DNA from: Cololabis saira
Lineage: Eukaryota > Chordata > Actinopteri > Beloniformes > Belonidae
Length of the DNA: 64,000 nt
Direction: 5' to 3'
NCBI RefSeq assembly: GCF_033807715.1
Contig: NC_084601.1
Coordinates: forward strand, 14,594,690 to 14,658,689
Shown one piece after another: positions 12,800 to 27,138 of this stretch. How positions within the stretch are numbered: the stretch's first letter is position 1; every line of letters begins with the position of its first letter. A program made the position numbers and the translations under genes. The notes beneath the pieces were generated by a model, which was not told the DNA's origin, did no database searches, and saw nothing but the letters and a program-made list of their open reading frames with translations.

Positions 12800-13024
12800 T
12801 AATGTGCACAGATCTTTACAGGGGTCTTCTCTTCACTGGGAGATTTCAGCCCCCTCTGAAGGTTTTCAGTTGCATTATTGCCAGGACTCATTATTGGTCA
12901 GTTTTCCTCTAACAGTCCACCTCTGTCTTTGTAATCCGTCTCTTGTGCCGTCGGTCTGGTTATTCAATTCACTGTCCTGCTATAGGAAGATATGGGACCT
13001 TCACCCCAAACATTCACTAGTTTC

Positions 13025-13100
13025 CTGAGGCAGGTTCACCAAAGCAGCCGCACAGCATAAAAAAACCTCCACCGTGTTTCACGGTCTGGAGGCTTCTGCT
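13025..13100. mobile_element. Short Tc1-like fragment
   Basis: The phrase 'cagccgcacagcat' followed by cctccaccgtgtttcacggt resembles the central part of fish Tc1-like transposons (the complement of a transposase segment). Too short for certainty. Confidence 0.35.
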
Positions 13101-13129
13101 TGTGGCCTTATGGTGTCGTATGAGTGACG

Positions 13130-13560
13130 AGGACAGGACCCAAACACAGGAGAATCAGAGCCAGGAGTGGCAAACAAGGTCTTTTCGTTTGAAAAAACCT
13201 GCAGGAGATCCAACGTCACTGTAGTAAAAAACAAACCTTCAGATCTCAGAAGCAACAAAAGCAAAAAGATCATCAGAGGAACTTGTGTCAAGACTCCGGG
13301 GCAGAATCCACCAGACGAGCAGGGGAGACATGAGACGAGACAATACGGCTGACGAGACGCAGGGGACGGGGATTAGGAGAGACTGGGCCAAGGGAAGTAA
13401 AACAGAACCAAAATAACCAACAAGAACTCTTTCAAAATAAAACAGGAAGTAATGCCAGACACCAAAACAGGAGAACCAAGGAAAACCTCAAAACAAGAAA
13501 AGAAAACCAAATCCCATCAAAAACCCTACATCACAACATTACCATGGCAACAGCACTACA
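13130..13560. repeat. Probable interspersed repeat of unknown class
   Basis: Begins 'gacgaggacaggacccaaac' and contains cggggcagaatccaccagac, a style of sequence dispersed in many fish genomes. I could not find terminal repeats or target duplications. Confidence 0.35.
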
Positions 13561-15662
13561 GCCTGACTTTACTCTTTAGGTGTATTAAAGTGCTGGTTGC
13601 TATTTTTTATCCGTCAAATAAGTGCAAATATGTATGTTCAATGAACAACTTATGGTGGTTCTTATTGCCCTTTTTGATTTTTTGTTTTGTTGTAGCTCAG
13701 TAACTTTTTTACTTGCATTTATTCCAGGAGATCTTCTGAGATTGCTGCTTCCAGTTCAGGTGTGGCAGTATAGCTGTGTTCAGCGTAGCGTTCTGACTCA
13801 AACCCACTAAAAGCTGCTCAGATGCTCATCTCAGGGAAGATAATGACAAGAGGTTTCCTCATGCGCGGCGCCACATGGATTAAGCTTAATTTGGAGATTT
13901 TAAAACTCATTTACCCAAATCAGATTCCTTGAAATTGGTGTATTGTCGTCAAAACAATAGCTTTAATCTGTGAGTAATCAATATGACGCAAAAATGGCAT
14001 CCTGCATCCTGTTTTATCTCATAATTGATATATGACTCTTACGGCCCAAATGAATACTGGATAGGAGCGTAGCAGAGCGATATGAAATACTGCAGATTTC
14101 AAGGGTGAGCACAAGAGGAATACAGAGTGAGAACATAAAGAAAAAAATGACCACTGCTGTCATCCCGCCAGCTGGAAAACAGGCTCAGTCGAGGCTTGAA
14201 ATTGGCTGGGCTTGTTTGTGTTGGGAGTGTTTCTGAATGTGTACGTGTACGCGCTACACAACTGTAGGGTGAAGAGGGAAAAAAAGTAAACATGAAGGGG
14301 GGGAAAAAGAGCAGGAATGAAGAAGAGAGGCACACTACATTCTTTCATGTGCTCCTCCAGCCAACCTGTCTCCTTTCTCCCACCGTTCCCGCTCTGCCCG
14401 TCGGGAGAGCAGCTCTCTGGAATCCCAGCAGCCCGTCTGAGAAACGGGGATTACACATATACGTTTGTATCAAGTCACATTTATCTAATGGCTTCAAAAA
14501 TGAAAACTTGTGAGGATTCTTGGGTCTTTGGGATGTCTTAAGTTATTTGCAGCTTTTTACTCAGCATCAATACCTGGATATTAGTGTTCAAATTAGCCAC
14601 ATCATGATTGACCCTCAAAAGAAAATCAAAACAGTTGAACATGTGATGTCGGAGCCGATAAACTGCAGGTCTCAGTACTTATTGAAAGAGTTGCCATAGT
14701 TACAGTCTGTGGTGCTGATATACAGTTTTTCCCCTCGGAGGACATGGAGGTATTCAGATCCTTCACCTGGGTAAAAAAAGGCAATTTAAGAGAAACCCTG
14801 TTTAATAAAAATGTCATGCAGTTTCACTGAAAGCTCAGGACCAACAGATGTGCGGCTGTCATCTCGCTTCCCGGTTTCCTGATCGTTTTTCAGTAACTAG
14901 GAGCTAAAACTGTCAAATTATTGTCTGGAAGAAGAAAGAGAAATAGTTTTCTTCTGAAATGAAGTTGATTAAAAGCATTAGGTGGCTTGAAAAGCGCTTT
15001 CCGCCGCTGTTGGCCCCTCAGTAACGAGATGTGAAGGTAATTTAGGGACAGGGTCGTTATTGTGACACGATTTGTCCACTAGAGAGCACTGACAGGTCTC
15101 CCGTTGGACGACATCCTCCTCAGCCCTTCGGGATTCATCTTCATCAGCTCAGTTTATGTCAGAGATCGAGGCCGGCTGCTTTATTTATCGTGGCACTTTA
15201 GACCTTACAAAAATCCAGAATGGGCCCACTTTCTATCTGCAGATGGAGCACACATCCGTGCCTTTGCAGGTACCACCGGCTGGCCCGCCTCTTCCTCTCG
15301 TTTCCTATCTCTTCCCATCTCTCTGACAGCTGTTGTGTTAAGGTTACAGTACACCTTGTGCAGGGGCCTTCCCTTTCATCTCTCCCAGCGGTTTTATGGC
15401 GCTGTGTGAATGTGCGAGGCTTTTTAATTAGGCTCTGCACCCAGACAGGCCCCAAGGCTGAGGCAGCGCCACTCTGTCTGAAGCTGGCTCACTCCCTCTC
15501 TCCATTCTTCTCACTCTGTCTCTCTGTTCTGTCCATCTTGATTGTGTCATATTTTTTTGTAAGCCTTTTGCTCGCTCGTCTTTTCCCCACAGTGCTATTT
15601 CACGCCATGTCAGTCTTTCCTTCTTCCACAGATATCCTCTTTTCTCTCTCTCTCTCTTTCAG

Positions 15663-15803
15663 CAAAACAAACCTCTGTATTCTTTTGAAGACAACGCCGA
15701 CTATGTGTATGACGTCATGTGGTCGCCCGTGCATCCAGCCATCTTTGCCGCCGTGGACGGCATGGGCCGCCTGGACCTGTGGAACCTCAACAACGACACC
15801 GAG
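15663..15803 (+). CDS. dync1i1: dync1i1 exon 15 (WD40 propeller; enhancer exon in mammals)
   Basis: 141 bp, 47 codons, phase 0 at both ends, after a (TC)n pyrimidine tract. Encodes [18 protein letters not shown], then [19 protein letters not shown] and [22 protein letters not shown] is the DYNC1I1 form. In human and mouse the matching exon 15 doubles as a limb enhancer of DLX5/DLX6 (an 'eExon'); whether the fish exon does is inference. Donor gtgcgt. Confidence 0.95.
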
Positions 15804-16917
15804 GTGCGTGGATTTAGGTCACGGCGGGGCGTGTTTTTTTCCGGGTTTGTCTCGTCCTGCTGTCGACGTGCGTGTGTGTCTGGTGTCCTCGGGGCCTGTT
15901 GCTGGGGCTCAGCCTGAACCGCACATCCAAACACCAAAGACTCCCCCGGCACACAAGCACACAAGATTCAAGATTCCCCTGTAGGCGTTTCCCACAGCTC
16001 CTGCTCTAAATCACTGCCGGGGTGACATCTTCTCATCCTGACTCCCACCCAGCAATTCCGCTAACATTTCTACAACCTCTGTCTAACGTTCAGGCAACCT
16101 CAGGACCCCACCGCCTCGTTCCGTCTTCCTCCCACATTGTGTCCCATCAGAGGAAGGCGCAGATGTGCTGGAGACCGCGAGCGCGGAGCCCCAGCCCTCA
16201 GTCCACAGTCCCAAGGAAATAATAAAGTTTAGGCCAAGGGTTGAGTTCTTCAAGCCTGTGTGGCAACATTTATTTTCAGATGAGAGCATTTAAGGTCATC
16301 GGAGGCTAGACAGTTGCATGATTTAGTTTGTTTATATGTCATATGAAACATTAAATAACTGAAGCGTGCACTTACGTCCAAGAAAGTTGCAATCACAACA
16401 CACCTCCTCCTGCAGCCGCCGTCCCCCCCGCCCAAGTCAGAGCTACTTCCTACATTAAATCAATCACAGAATTAATTTAATGTAGGATTAAGCACATTAA
16501 GCGAATTGTAGAATCATAAGCAAGCCAAGAGAAACTGATGCAACGGCTTTTTGGTCTCCTTAGAAAAAGCGTCACGAAATACGGTAAACCAAAACAGATT
16601 GGTGTACAGCTGTGATTCACGTACCTTTCCAGCTGTTTTTCTCGTGGTGTTACCCTTTAATAATGACTTCTTCTTAGAAAGCGGTGACTCACAATAGTTT
16701 CCCCGGGTTCCCGGATGCTTGATCTCGGTTTACCGTTTCAAAACTTTTCAGTCAGAATTATTTCATCAGCAGTAGAGAAAAAGTGTCGTCTGAATTACCT
16801 CCACAACTGTTGTTGGTCAAATCAGATGTAACAATCTCAGAAAAATGAAGTGTTTGATTTATATGTATACTTACAAAGAATATTTAAAATAAGCAAAATA
16901 TGAAAGAATCTGGACGA

Positions 16918-17095
16918 TAATCCATCCAACCATCCTCTATTCACCCTTGTAGGGTTAGCCAGCCCAACACAGGGCCATATACAGACAAACAACCATCACA
17001 TTTGCTCCCATGGGGTGATTTAGACTCATCAGCTAAGCTACCAAACGTGTTTCTGGACTCTGGGAGGAAGCAGAGCACCAAAACCTGGGTAAGGA
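16918..17095 (-). repeat. Decayed copy of the SINE-like fish repeat, antisense
   Basis: Reads 'ccatccaaccatcctctatt', 'cttgtagggttagcc', 'cagggccatatacagac' and 'ctggactctgggaggaagc', matching in reverse orientation the 3' and central parts of the repeat seen at 5011-5867. Diverged and without clear target duplications. Confidence 0.6.
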
Positions 17096-17731
17096 TTGTA
17101 AAGCAGTCGTGGAGTAGTTCTTCTTCATTCCACTGTTCATTTTTACTTCAGGAGGACCTTAGTGTCTGCGTATTCGGGGGCACTGGCGCGAGCGGTGTTG
17201 CTCTTTTCATCAAACTCTTGTGAAGCAAACATGTAACTCCAACCGCGACTCTGAAAATCACATGTTTTCACAAAGCTGGCAGGAGAGTGGGCACCAAACC
17301 TTTGATCGCTCAGGTAAAAGTAGGGATTAAAGATGCCTCCATTCTCCTCCTCTCTTGGTTGCCATGGCGACAACACCCCCGGTGACTTCAGCCTTAATGC
17401 ACGCGTACATGCAGACCAGAGTCCTGTCTCCCACACCATTCTCTCTTTCCTTTCGTTTTTTTTTCTCCCCTCTACGCCCATACGGGCTTCACATCTCAAG
17501 CTACATCTCGGTTCATCTCCTCATTTTCACGTCATCCGTCTCAGCCCCCGCGAGTCCGCCGGTAGCGCCAGGTTCCCACTCCGCAGCGCGGATTGATGAG
17601 TTTCCCATGGCTCCCTCAACAGCAGCCTTTTCACAGACAGAGGAAGAGTTCATTATCGGCGGCCTGACTCTGCTCACATTGTGCTTTATGAGAAACATTT
17701 GCTCAGACACACGCTCACGCAAACGGATGTA

Positions 17732-17759
17732 TACACACACACACACACACACACACACA
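17732..17759. repeat. (AC)14 microsatellite
   Basis: Pure AC run. Confidence 0.9.
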
Positions 17760-18680
17760 TCCAGTCTAATAGCAACAGGCTTCCATTGTTGCCGTCATAT
17801 TAAAAACACAGTCATAACAACATTAACGGAGCAGCGCAGTACGCCTGGTTCTCATTTCCACCGCACACGCACGAAGACACGCACAGCCAATTTAAAGCGC
17901 AGCGTTCAGATACGCTCTCGCAGGGCCGTGGAAGCTAGGAGGCTAATGACAGTCTGTGGTCAGCGCAGCTTTACGTGCGCAAGGGAGCTCGGTGTGTGTG
18001 AGGAGACGCGATGCCAGGGCCCCCGTCTCCTCTGGTGACATCTGTCAGACCCTCCTGCCACATGTCAGGAACAGTTTATGGAAACACTGCAGATGGTTTT
18101 AAGTTTTTAAAGGTGCAACATGAGCACTTAGAAAAAAAAAGGAAAGAGAAAGAGCATCAGCTCACCCGTAACAGCGAGCATGTGTCGTTGTAATACGGTA
18201 AAGAGCCGCGCGTGTGTCCGGCTGAATGAGGAGTCGTAAATGTGACATCTTTGTTTTTCTAACCTCCAGCGGAGTGGGATGAAGCTGCTCCTCTCATGTG
18301 GTAAATTTGCTCTGTAAATGAGTCTGTAACGGCATCACGCTCCCATTTTTCAATAGAATATAGCAGGAACAGCAGTTAGGGTCATAAACTGGAAGAATAT
18401 TGAATGAGGAGGTTTTTAGTTAATGCACTTATGGTTGGAATTGAAAAAGGAATAACTGAGAAATGAACTGGTTCTGAACCACTTCAAAACTCACTTATTC
18501 ACTAAAAACAGCATTTGAAACAGAGGAATTTCCCCACAGGTGGCAGGATAGAGGTTTTTTTTCTTGTTTTTTTTAAATGGCTCCATTCAGTCTGTGGTCG
18601 GCGCAGATTTACACGTGGTGAAGCCCATTGTGTGAGGAGGAGGTGTGACGAAGGGTCTCCCCCGGTGACGCCCTCCTCCC

Positions 18681-18720
18681 GGGTCTGCTGGTCACCAGGA
18701 GGGAACCAGGTCGCAGAGCC
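18681..18720 (+). pseudogene. Degenerate exon 16-like segment in dync1i1 intron 15
   Basis: Aligned without gaps to exon 16 bases 19011-19050, 30 of 40 bases match. In the same codon frame it reads RVCWSPGGNQVA against [12 protein letters not shown] in the real exon (8 of 12 residues). There is no matching acceptor, and the similarity fades on both sides. It could be a relic of exon duplication or chance. Confidence 0.3.
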
Positions 18721-18964
18721 TGGAGCGTTTTATCAAAGTTCATCCGCCTCCAAGATGCTATAGTTCCCTAGGACGGGATTGAAATTGGATCAGATGACTT
18801 CATTTTACCTTGAAATGTTTATTGATTTGTTTAAAAAGTTCTTTTGGACCTTTTGGATTGGAAATCAAAGTCTCAAAGAACATTGTTGGACGTTTCCTCA
18901 CTGTGTATCTGGATGACTTGTGGCCCTTCACATCACGTATCCTCTAATTCACTTTGGCCCCCAG

Positions 18965-19090
18965 GTACCGACTGCCAGCGTGACCATTGAAGGAGCTTCA
19001 GCTCTCAACCGGGTCCGCTGGTCTTCGGGAGGGAAGGAGGTCGCTGTGGGCGACTCAGAAGGCCGAGTTTGGATCTACGACACTGGAGAG
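18965..19090 (+). CDS. dync1i1: dync1i1 exon 16 (last WD repeat)
   Basis: 126 bp, 42 codons, phase 0 at both ends; acceptor ccccag, donor gtaata. Encodes [19 protein letters not shown], then [20 protein letters not shown] and [15 protein letters not shown] is the DYNC1I1 form (chain 2 has EGNPALNRVRW). GRVWIYD closes the final propeller blade. Confidence 0.95.
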
Positions 19091-21027
19091 GTAATAACCA
19101 CGTCCTCACACGTGGTCAATCACACAGACACAATCACAGCTCGAGTCAGTTTAGTGTTAGTAAAACATAACATACGAACGTTTCAAGCCTAAAATTGACA
19201 TGTGATGCTCCCCTCTGGCTTACTATCGCTGAAGAACATCTGAATGATCTGCTTTTACTGCCAGTATCGGGGCAGCCGTGAGACCTTCACGTGTATTTCA
19301 GCATCTATTAGACGCGTGTGTTGACCAGACTGTCAGCATCGCCATGGATTTACTGTATGTTTGATTTTGTTTTCCCCGCTTCCCTCGTTTGTGTTCCTGT
19401 AAAAGTGGCCGCCGCAGAGCGGCCTGCCTCCCTGCCAGCGCCTGCGTACTCTCTCGTGTTTAAAGATCTCTGGTTAAGATCCCCCATGTTCCAGCATGTT
19501 AGGCGAGGGTTAGGCTCAGCTAATTTTAGCATCTTTCTGTTGTGCGGTGAGCTTGAAGGCAGCACAGCAGAGCTGGTGGTAAGGAAGAGTCATCAACGAA
19601 AGCGAGCTGGGCCTGAGCAGTTCCACTACTGCAGTGAGCTGTGTTGTGTGTGTATATTGACTACAAATGAATACAGTTTTAATCAGGGATTTCTGCTACT
19701 CCACCATCGTTGCCCTGCGCGGAGAGTTCAGATCAGATGGGGCTCGGCAACGCCGTTGCATGACATGAAATTGTTTTAGATTCGCTGTTTTGATGAAGTT
19801 TGACATCATCCAGCAGGGTGCAGCGACTGCTCCAGTCACGCATCGGAGCCATATTGATGACATCCTGGTGGAGCCCCTGCTGTGGCTTTTTGGGGGGGGG
19901 GGTTTGTTCATGATTAGTCACAGCTTGGCCAGGCGGGCGGGTTGCAGACGTCTTGGGTGGCGACTCCAGCTTCTTTCCCACTCACTCTGACACAACTGCA
20001 GGGAGGAACGACGTTCAGTTTGACATCCAGCTCTGTCCTTTATGGTTTCTGCAGCCGACATGAATTCCAGATCGTGCTAAAACTCCTCTGGAAGTGAGCG
20101 ACTGATTGACCGTTAAGAGAACCAAAGTCGTTAAGATTGATGTGATACTGTAAAACCAGATACGCCCGAGCTGAGGCTGAAAACCGGAGACGCTGGGAAG
20201 ATGTTCAGAATGAAATCACCCCTTTAAAACAGATAAAATATGATCAAATGATCAGTTTAGTCTTCTTTTTTAAGTGTCACGCAGAAATGCAGAAACACGA
20301 CTTCAATCCGACGGTCAGAAGCATCGTGTCTTTATATAACATATTTGTATACCATGAGGGCGGGGCAGCATTGGGATTGACAGGCCTCTATCCAGCTGGA
20401 GGCCTCGCTTTTTAATTCAGTCTATAATAGTTAAAGAATACAGCAGATGGTAGGATGCAGCTTATGTTCTGCTTTCAGTCTCTAAATGATTCATTGAGAA
20501 ACGTGTTGCTCTTTTATCTCGTACAAATACCTTCTTTCCAACATGTTTCGCCAACCAAGCGAGCGCATCCATTTTTCCCTGTAGTTGTTACATCTGCGAT
20601 CAGATTCCTGCTCAGCTTCAGCTATCGGTTTAAATTGTGAGGAAAAGAACGTGTTCATGCATTTTACAGGTGATTTCTTCGGTTTCTATTGACGCTGAAA
20701 AGAATCCGGCTCTGGTTTATACGTTTTTTTTGTTTTATTCAGGTTGTTTTTCTGCACGTACATCTTACAATCCACATTTGTTTCTTGACTCTCAGTTTGA
20801 GACTCGCAATCTCACACAACGCAGAGATTAATCAAGTGTTCGGTCATAATGACTCTTTATTACTGCTATTACTGCTCATTATATTTTATTATTCCCCTTC
20901 TTGTTTGATTGTAGTAATTTTTTTCCCATATTATTTACATTGCACTATAATTGACCTTTGAGGAGTAATAAAATATAATTTTCTTTAGTGTTGATATGTT
21001 AAGTAAGATCATTAAAATAGTTATATA

Positions 21028-21228
21028 CACTGCAAAAACAGCCCCTCTAGAAATAAGCATGATATTTCATTAATCTCGCCAAAATGATCTTATTTTGAGC
21101 AAACGTATGTGTCCATGGGGAGGGACAATTTTACTTGACTAGAATCTTAGTAAGGACTAAAGTTACTAAAACTAGTAAATAGTCTAAAACAGTTATTTTT
21201 CTTACTTAGAAATAATTTTTTTACAGTG
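21028..21228. mobile_element. Small MITE-like element, CACTGYAAAAA ends
   Basis: The left end cactgcaaaaa and the right end (complement cactgtaaaaa) form short inverted repeats around 201 bp, flanked by TA/TAT. The interior has mirrored 'cttactta'-type motifs as in abundant fish elements with these ends. No coding capacity. Confidence 0.5.
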
Positions 21229-21254
21229 TATGCAGACATGTGTCACCACTCACC

Positions 21255-21395
<141 letters not shown>

Positions 21396-21400
21396 TGCAG

Positions 21401-21511
21401 CTCTCCGTAGCTCACAGCGATGACTGGACGTGCTTCGCTCGCACGCTGATGGAGATCCGAGCGAACCGGGCCGACGGCGAGGAGGAGGGTTCTATGGAGC
21501 TGGCTTCATAG
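21401..21511 (+). CDS. dync1i1: dync1i1 exon 17, C-terminus and stop (enhancer exon in mammals)
   Basis: 36 codons plus TAG at 21509-21511, phase 0. Encodes LSVAHSDDWTCFARTLM, then EIRANRADGEEEGSMELAS. The tail EIRANRAD-EEEG identifies chain 1. The exon joins exon 16 to give ...DTGELSVAH, as in vertebrates. The human counterpart, exon 17, is a reported limb enhancer of DLX5/6. The acceptor is unusual, being preceded by a long GT repeat. Confidence 0.95.
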   Translation, partial: LSVAHSDDWTCFARTLMEIRANRADGEEEGSMELAS

Positions 21512-21604
21512 GGCTTCATGGCTTCATAGGGAGGGACTCCAGTGAATCAGAAGCGTTGCTGGTGTGCTTCTATCGGTGTGGCTGTAGCATGCGTCCCTCA
21601 CACC

Positions 21605-21606
21605 TT

Positions 21607-21646
<40 letters not shown>
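21605..21646 (+). repeat. (ATTT)n run in dync1i1 3' UTR, AU-rich element-like
   Basis: About ten tandem ATTT units give overlapping AUUUA pentamers in dync1i1 mRNA. On the opposite strand the same run is a series of AATAAA hexamers. Confidence 0.85.
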
Positions 21647-21647
<1 letters not shown>

Positions 21648-21985
21648 ACTCCACTCTTCACGTACAGTCTCCCCGCTTACAGGCTACCAGGAACAAATAC
21701 TGTATAGTTTTCTTGTTTTTTCATTTGCAGTTTTTGTAAGAGTCAGGAAATAAGTACACCACTGACTTCTATTGATTTGTCCGCTTTTATTTATTCATTT
21801 AATGACTTCAGGTTGTGTGTGTTGCTTGCAATCCGTGAGCCTGCGGTGTATCAGGAGTGGCAGTCGTATCGCCTTATAATCGTGTGTAACTATGCTTTGC
21901 ACTACGGTAACAGTAAAGCAGGGTCATAGACTAGCCGTGTGTTGTTTACAGAGAGTCGCCTTCATGTTGTGCTTCTTTTCTCCGT

Positions 21986-21991
21986 ATTAAA
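21986..21991 (+). terminator. Possible dync1i1 poly(A) signal ATTAAA
   Basis: Variant poly(A) hexamer 475 bases after the stop codon. Unproven. Confidence 0.3.
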
Positions 21992-22139
21992 GCCTGCATG
22001 CAACACATTCCTAGTGATATTCCAGGTGCAGGAACGCGGTGGCGTCACTCACACGGGGGCAGCGCCGCTACTGCTTCGTGTTTCGGTGTCAGACACTGAA
22101 TCAAGTGTGCTTTTCTCTACTGGGCCAAAGCTTGAACTG

Positions 22140-22145
22140 TTTATT
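22140..22145 (-). terminator. Likely slc25a13 poly(A) signal (TTTATT on +)
   Basis: First canonical AATAAA on the - strand downstream of the slc25a13 stop codon, giving a 3' UTR of about 0.9 kb. It lies inside the predicted dync1i1 3' UTR. Confidence 0.4.
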
Positions 22146-23059
22146 CTATAATAGACTCGAACTATTAACGAGGGGTGTATTGTAACTCAGAGTGATTGCT
22201 GTGAAGCCTCCTGTTTGCTATTAAACCGTAGCCAACTCATTAGTGTCTTGCGTCTTCTTTCTAGTGTCCAACCAGGTCATAATGGTGGAAATAAAAGCAT
22301 ACGGCTCGTTTACTAATATAAGTTTCTCTTTACTCTCAGAACACATGTTGCTGCCATACGTCCAGTAAGGCACAGATATTACACACCATATGTAACCCCT
22401 CCATCCTCCGCGCTGTGTAAGCTTTAACCACAGAGCTGGAGCTGGAGCCAGCTGTCTCTCTCACAAATGTACACATCTGCACACATTTAGACCCAAAACC
22501 AAACGGCTCACAACGGTAAATGTTACGTACAGTCCGAGTGCTCTACTACGGCTTTACATTCAAGTACTTTTTGGTTGTATTCTTGTGGATACTTTGGATT
22601 TGCACGAGTTACAAAGAGCACCTCGGGTCCTACATGAGCCACACAGATATGAAAATATCTATAAATACACTTTCATCAAGTCGCTGTCGGATCCAGGAAA
22701 TAGCGTGCAACAAAAAGGAAGACGCTGGAAAAAGCTGAAACTGGAAGAAGGAGCGGATGGTTCGAAGTGTTTTTAGGTAGATTTCTACAAACTTGTTCCC
22801 AGATTCTAAACTAGTTGGAGACTTTTTGGAAAATAAAATACAACTATACACAATTAAATACAAAACAAACTGCAGCCTATAAGATCTTTCAGTAGCCTCT
22901 GAAACTAATCTGCCCGCACACACACATACGCACAGGATTGATAGATACAAGCATTGAATACATTCATAGTAATACCATGTGCTAGATGGTGCCTGTCAGT
23001 GCTTATGTGTTGGAGACTGCTCCAGCCCTCTCTTTTATATTCCCTCCCACCGCGGCGGG
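22146..23059 (-). other. slc25a13: slc25a13 3' UTR (inferred)
   Basis: About 914 bases between the stop codon and the first AATAAA on the minus strand. No repeats beyond a short CA run near 22917-22935. The part below about 22310 would overlap dync1i1 transcripts. Confidence 0.45.
22290..22295 (+). terminator. Likely dync1i1 poly(A) signal AATAAA
   Basis: First canonical hexamer on the + strand after the stop codon. No strong GT-rich downstream element is obvious. Confidence 0.4.
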
Positions 23060-23243
23060 TCACGGCGCGCTCGTGTTGGAGGGGGCTGCCGTCACCACTG
23101 TGTAGCGTGGGAGATGGAGTCCAAACTTGCTCTCGATGCCAGCGAATGTGGCCAAAGCCAACCTGAAGCCTCCGATGTGGTCGGGATTGGGCGCCGGCAG
23201 GCTGATCCGAGACTTGGGGGTGGGCTCGGAGCCAGCCGGCTTT
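23060..23243 (-). CDS. slc25a13: slc25a13 exon 18, C-terminus and stop
   Basis: Acceptor ccgcag. Exon 18 starts with the last base of a codon split with exon 17 (CA|A, Gln) and ends with TGA at 23060-23062. Encodes [19 protein letters not shown], then [20 protein letters not shown] and FGLHLPR plus a diverged tail [13 protein letters not shown]. The PAPNPDH--GG block is the citrin/aralar C-terminal domain, which contacts the regulatory domain. The final dozen residues differ from human citrin. Confidence 0.95.
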
Positions 23244-26999
<3,756 letters not shown>

Positions 27000-27138
27000 C
27001 TGCCAGGGCTGCAGCAAACAGCATCCTGGCCGGCCCGATGCTGCCATCCTCCTCAGCCAGGTAGGCCTTGATGTGGGCGTAGCAGGGGAAGTAGATAGCC
27101 GAGAAGGGAATGTCCCGCAGAAAACAAGCCTTGGAGCC
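27000..27138 (-). CDS. slc25a13: slc25a13 exon 15 (helices 4-5)
   Basis: 139 bp, phase 0 start, ending with one base of a Gly codon. Encodes [20 protein letters not shown], then [20 protein letters not shown] and [25 protein letters not shown] is strongly conserved in citrin and aralar and carries the R-D-I-P-F substrate-contact helix. Donor gtaaag, acceptor ccgcag. Confidence 0.96.

Larger units (their letters stand above)
8085..15662 (+). other. dync1i1 intron 14
   Basis: A 7.6-kb intron. It contains a TG/AG microsatellite right after the donor (8091-8164), a second GT tract (about 8320-8361), an AT microsatellite (about 8755-8852), a Tc1-like fragment (about 9685-9775), a CA-rich cryptic repeat stretch (11300-11540), a LINE 3' tail (about 12580-12799), a second Tc1-like scrap (about 13025-13100) and a probable interspersed repeat (about 13130-13560). 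No exons or RNA genes are recognised. Confidence 0.7.
15804..18964 (+). other. dync1i1 intron 15
   Basis: Contains a decayed SINE-like repeat copy (about 16918-17095), an AC microsatellite (17732-17759), an imperfect 100-bp duplication (about 17949-18050 against 18588-18700) and an exon 16 look-alike at 18681-18720. Otherwise no recognised features. Confidence 0.7.
21512..22310 (+). other. dync1i1: dync1i1 3' UTR (inferred extent)
   Basis: From the stop codon to just after the first canonical AATAAA (22290-22295). It contains an (ATTT)n run at 21605-21646 and an ATTAAA at 21986-21991 that could give a shorter UTR. The extent is inferred from signals only. Confidence 0.5.

Noticed and set aside
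15220..15984. 254-codon open frame on + overlapping dync1i1 exon 15
   Set aside because: It reads exon 15 in a different frame from the conserved dynein peptide and has no recognisable domain.
17355..18038. 227-codon open frame on +
   Set aside because: Low-complexity, crosses an AC microsatellite, no domain, wholly intronic.
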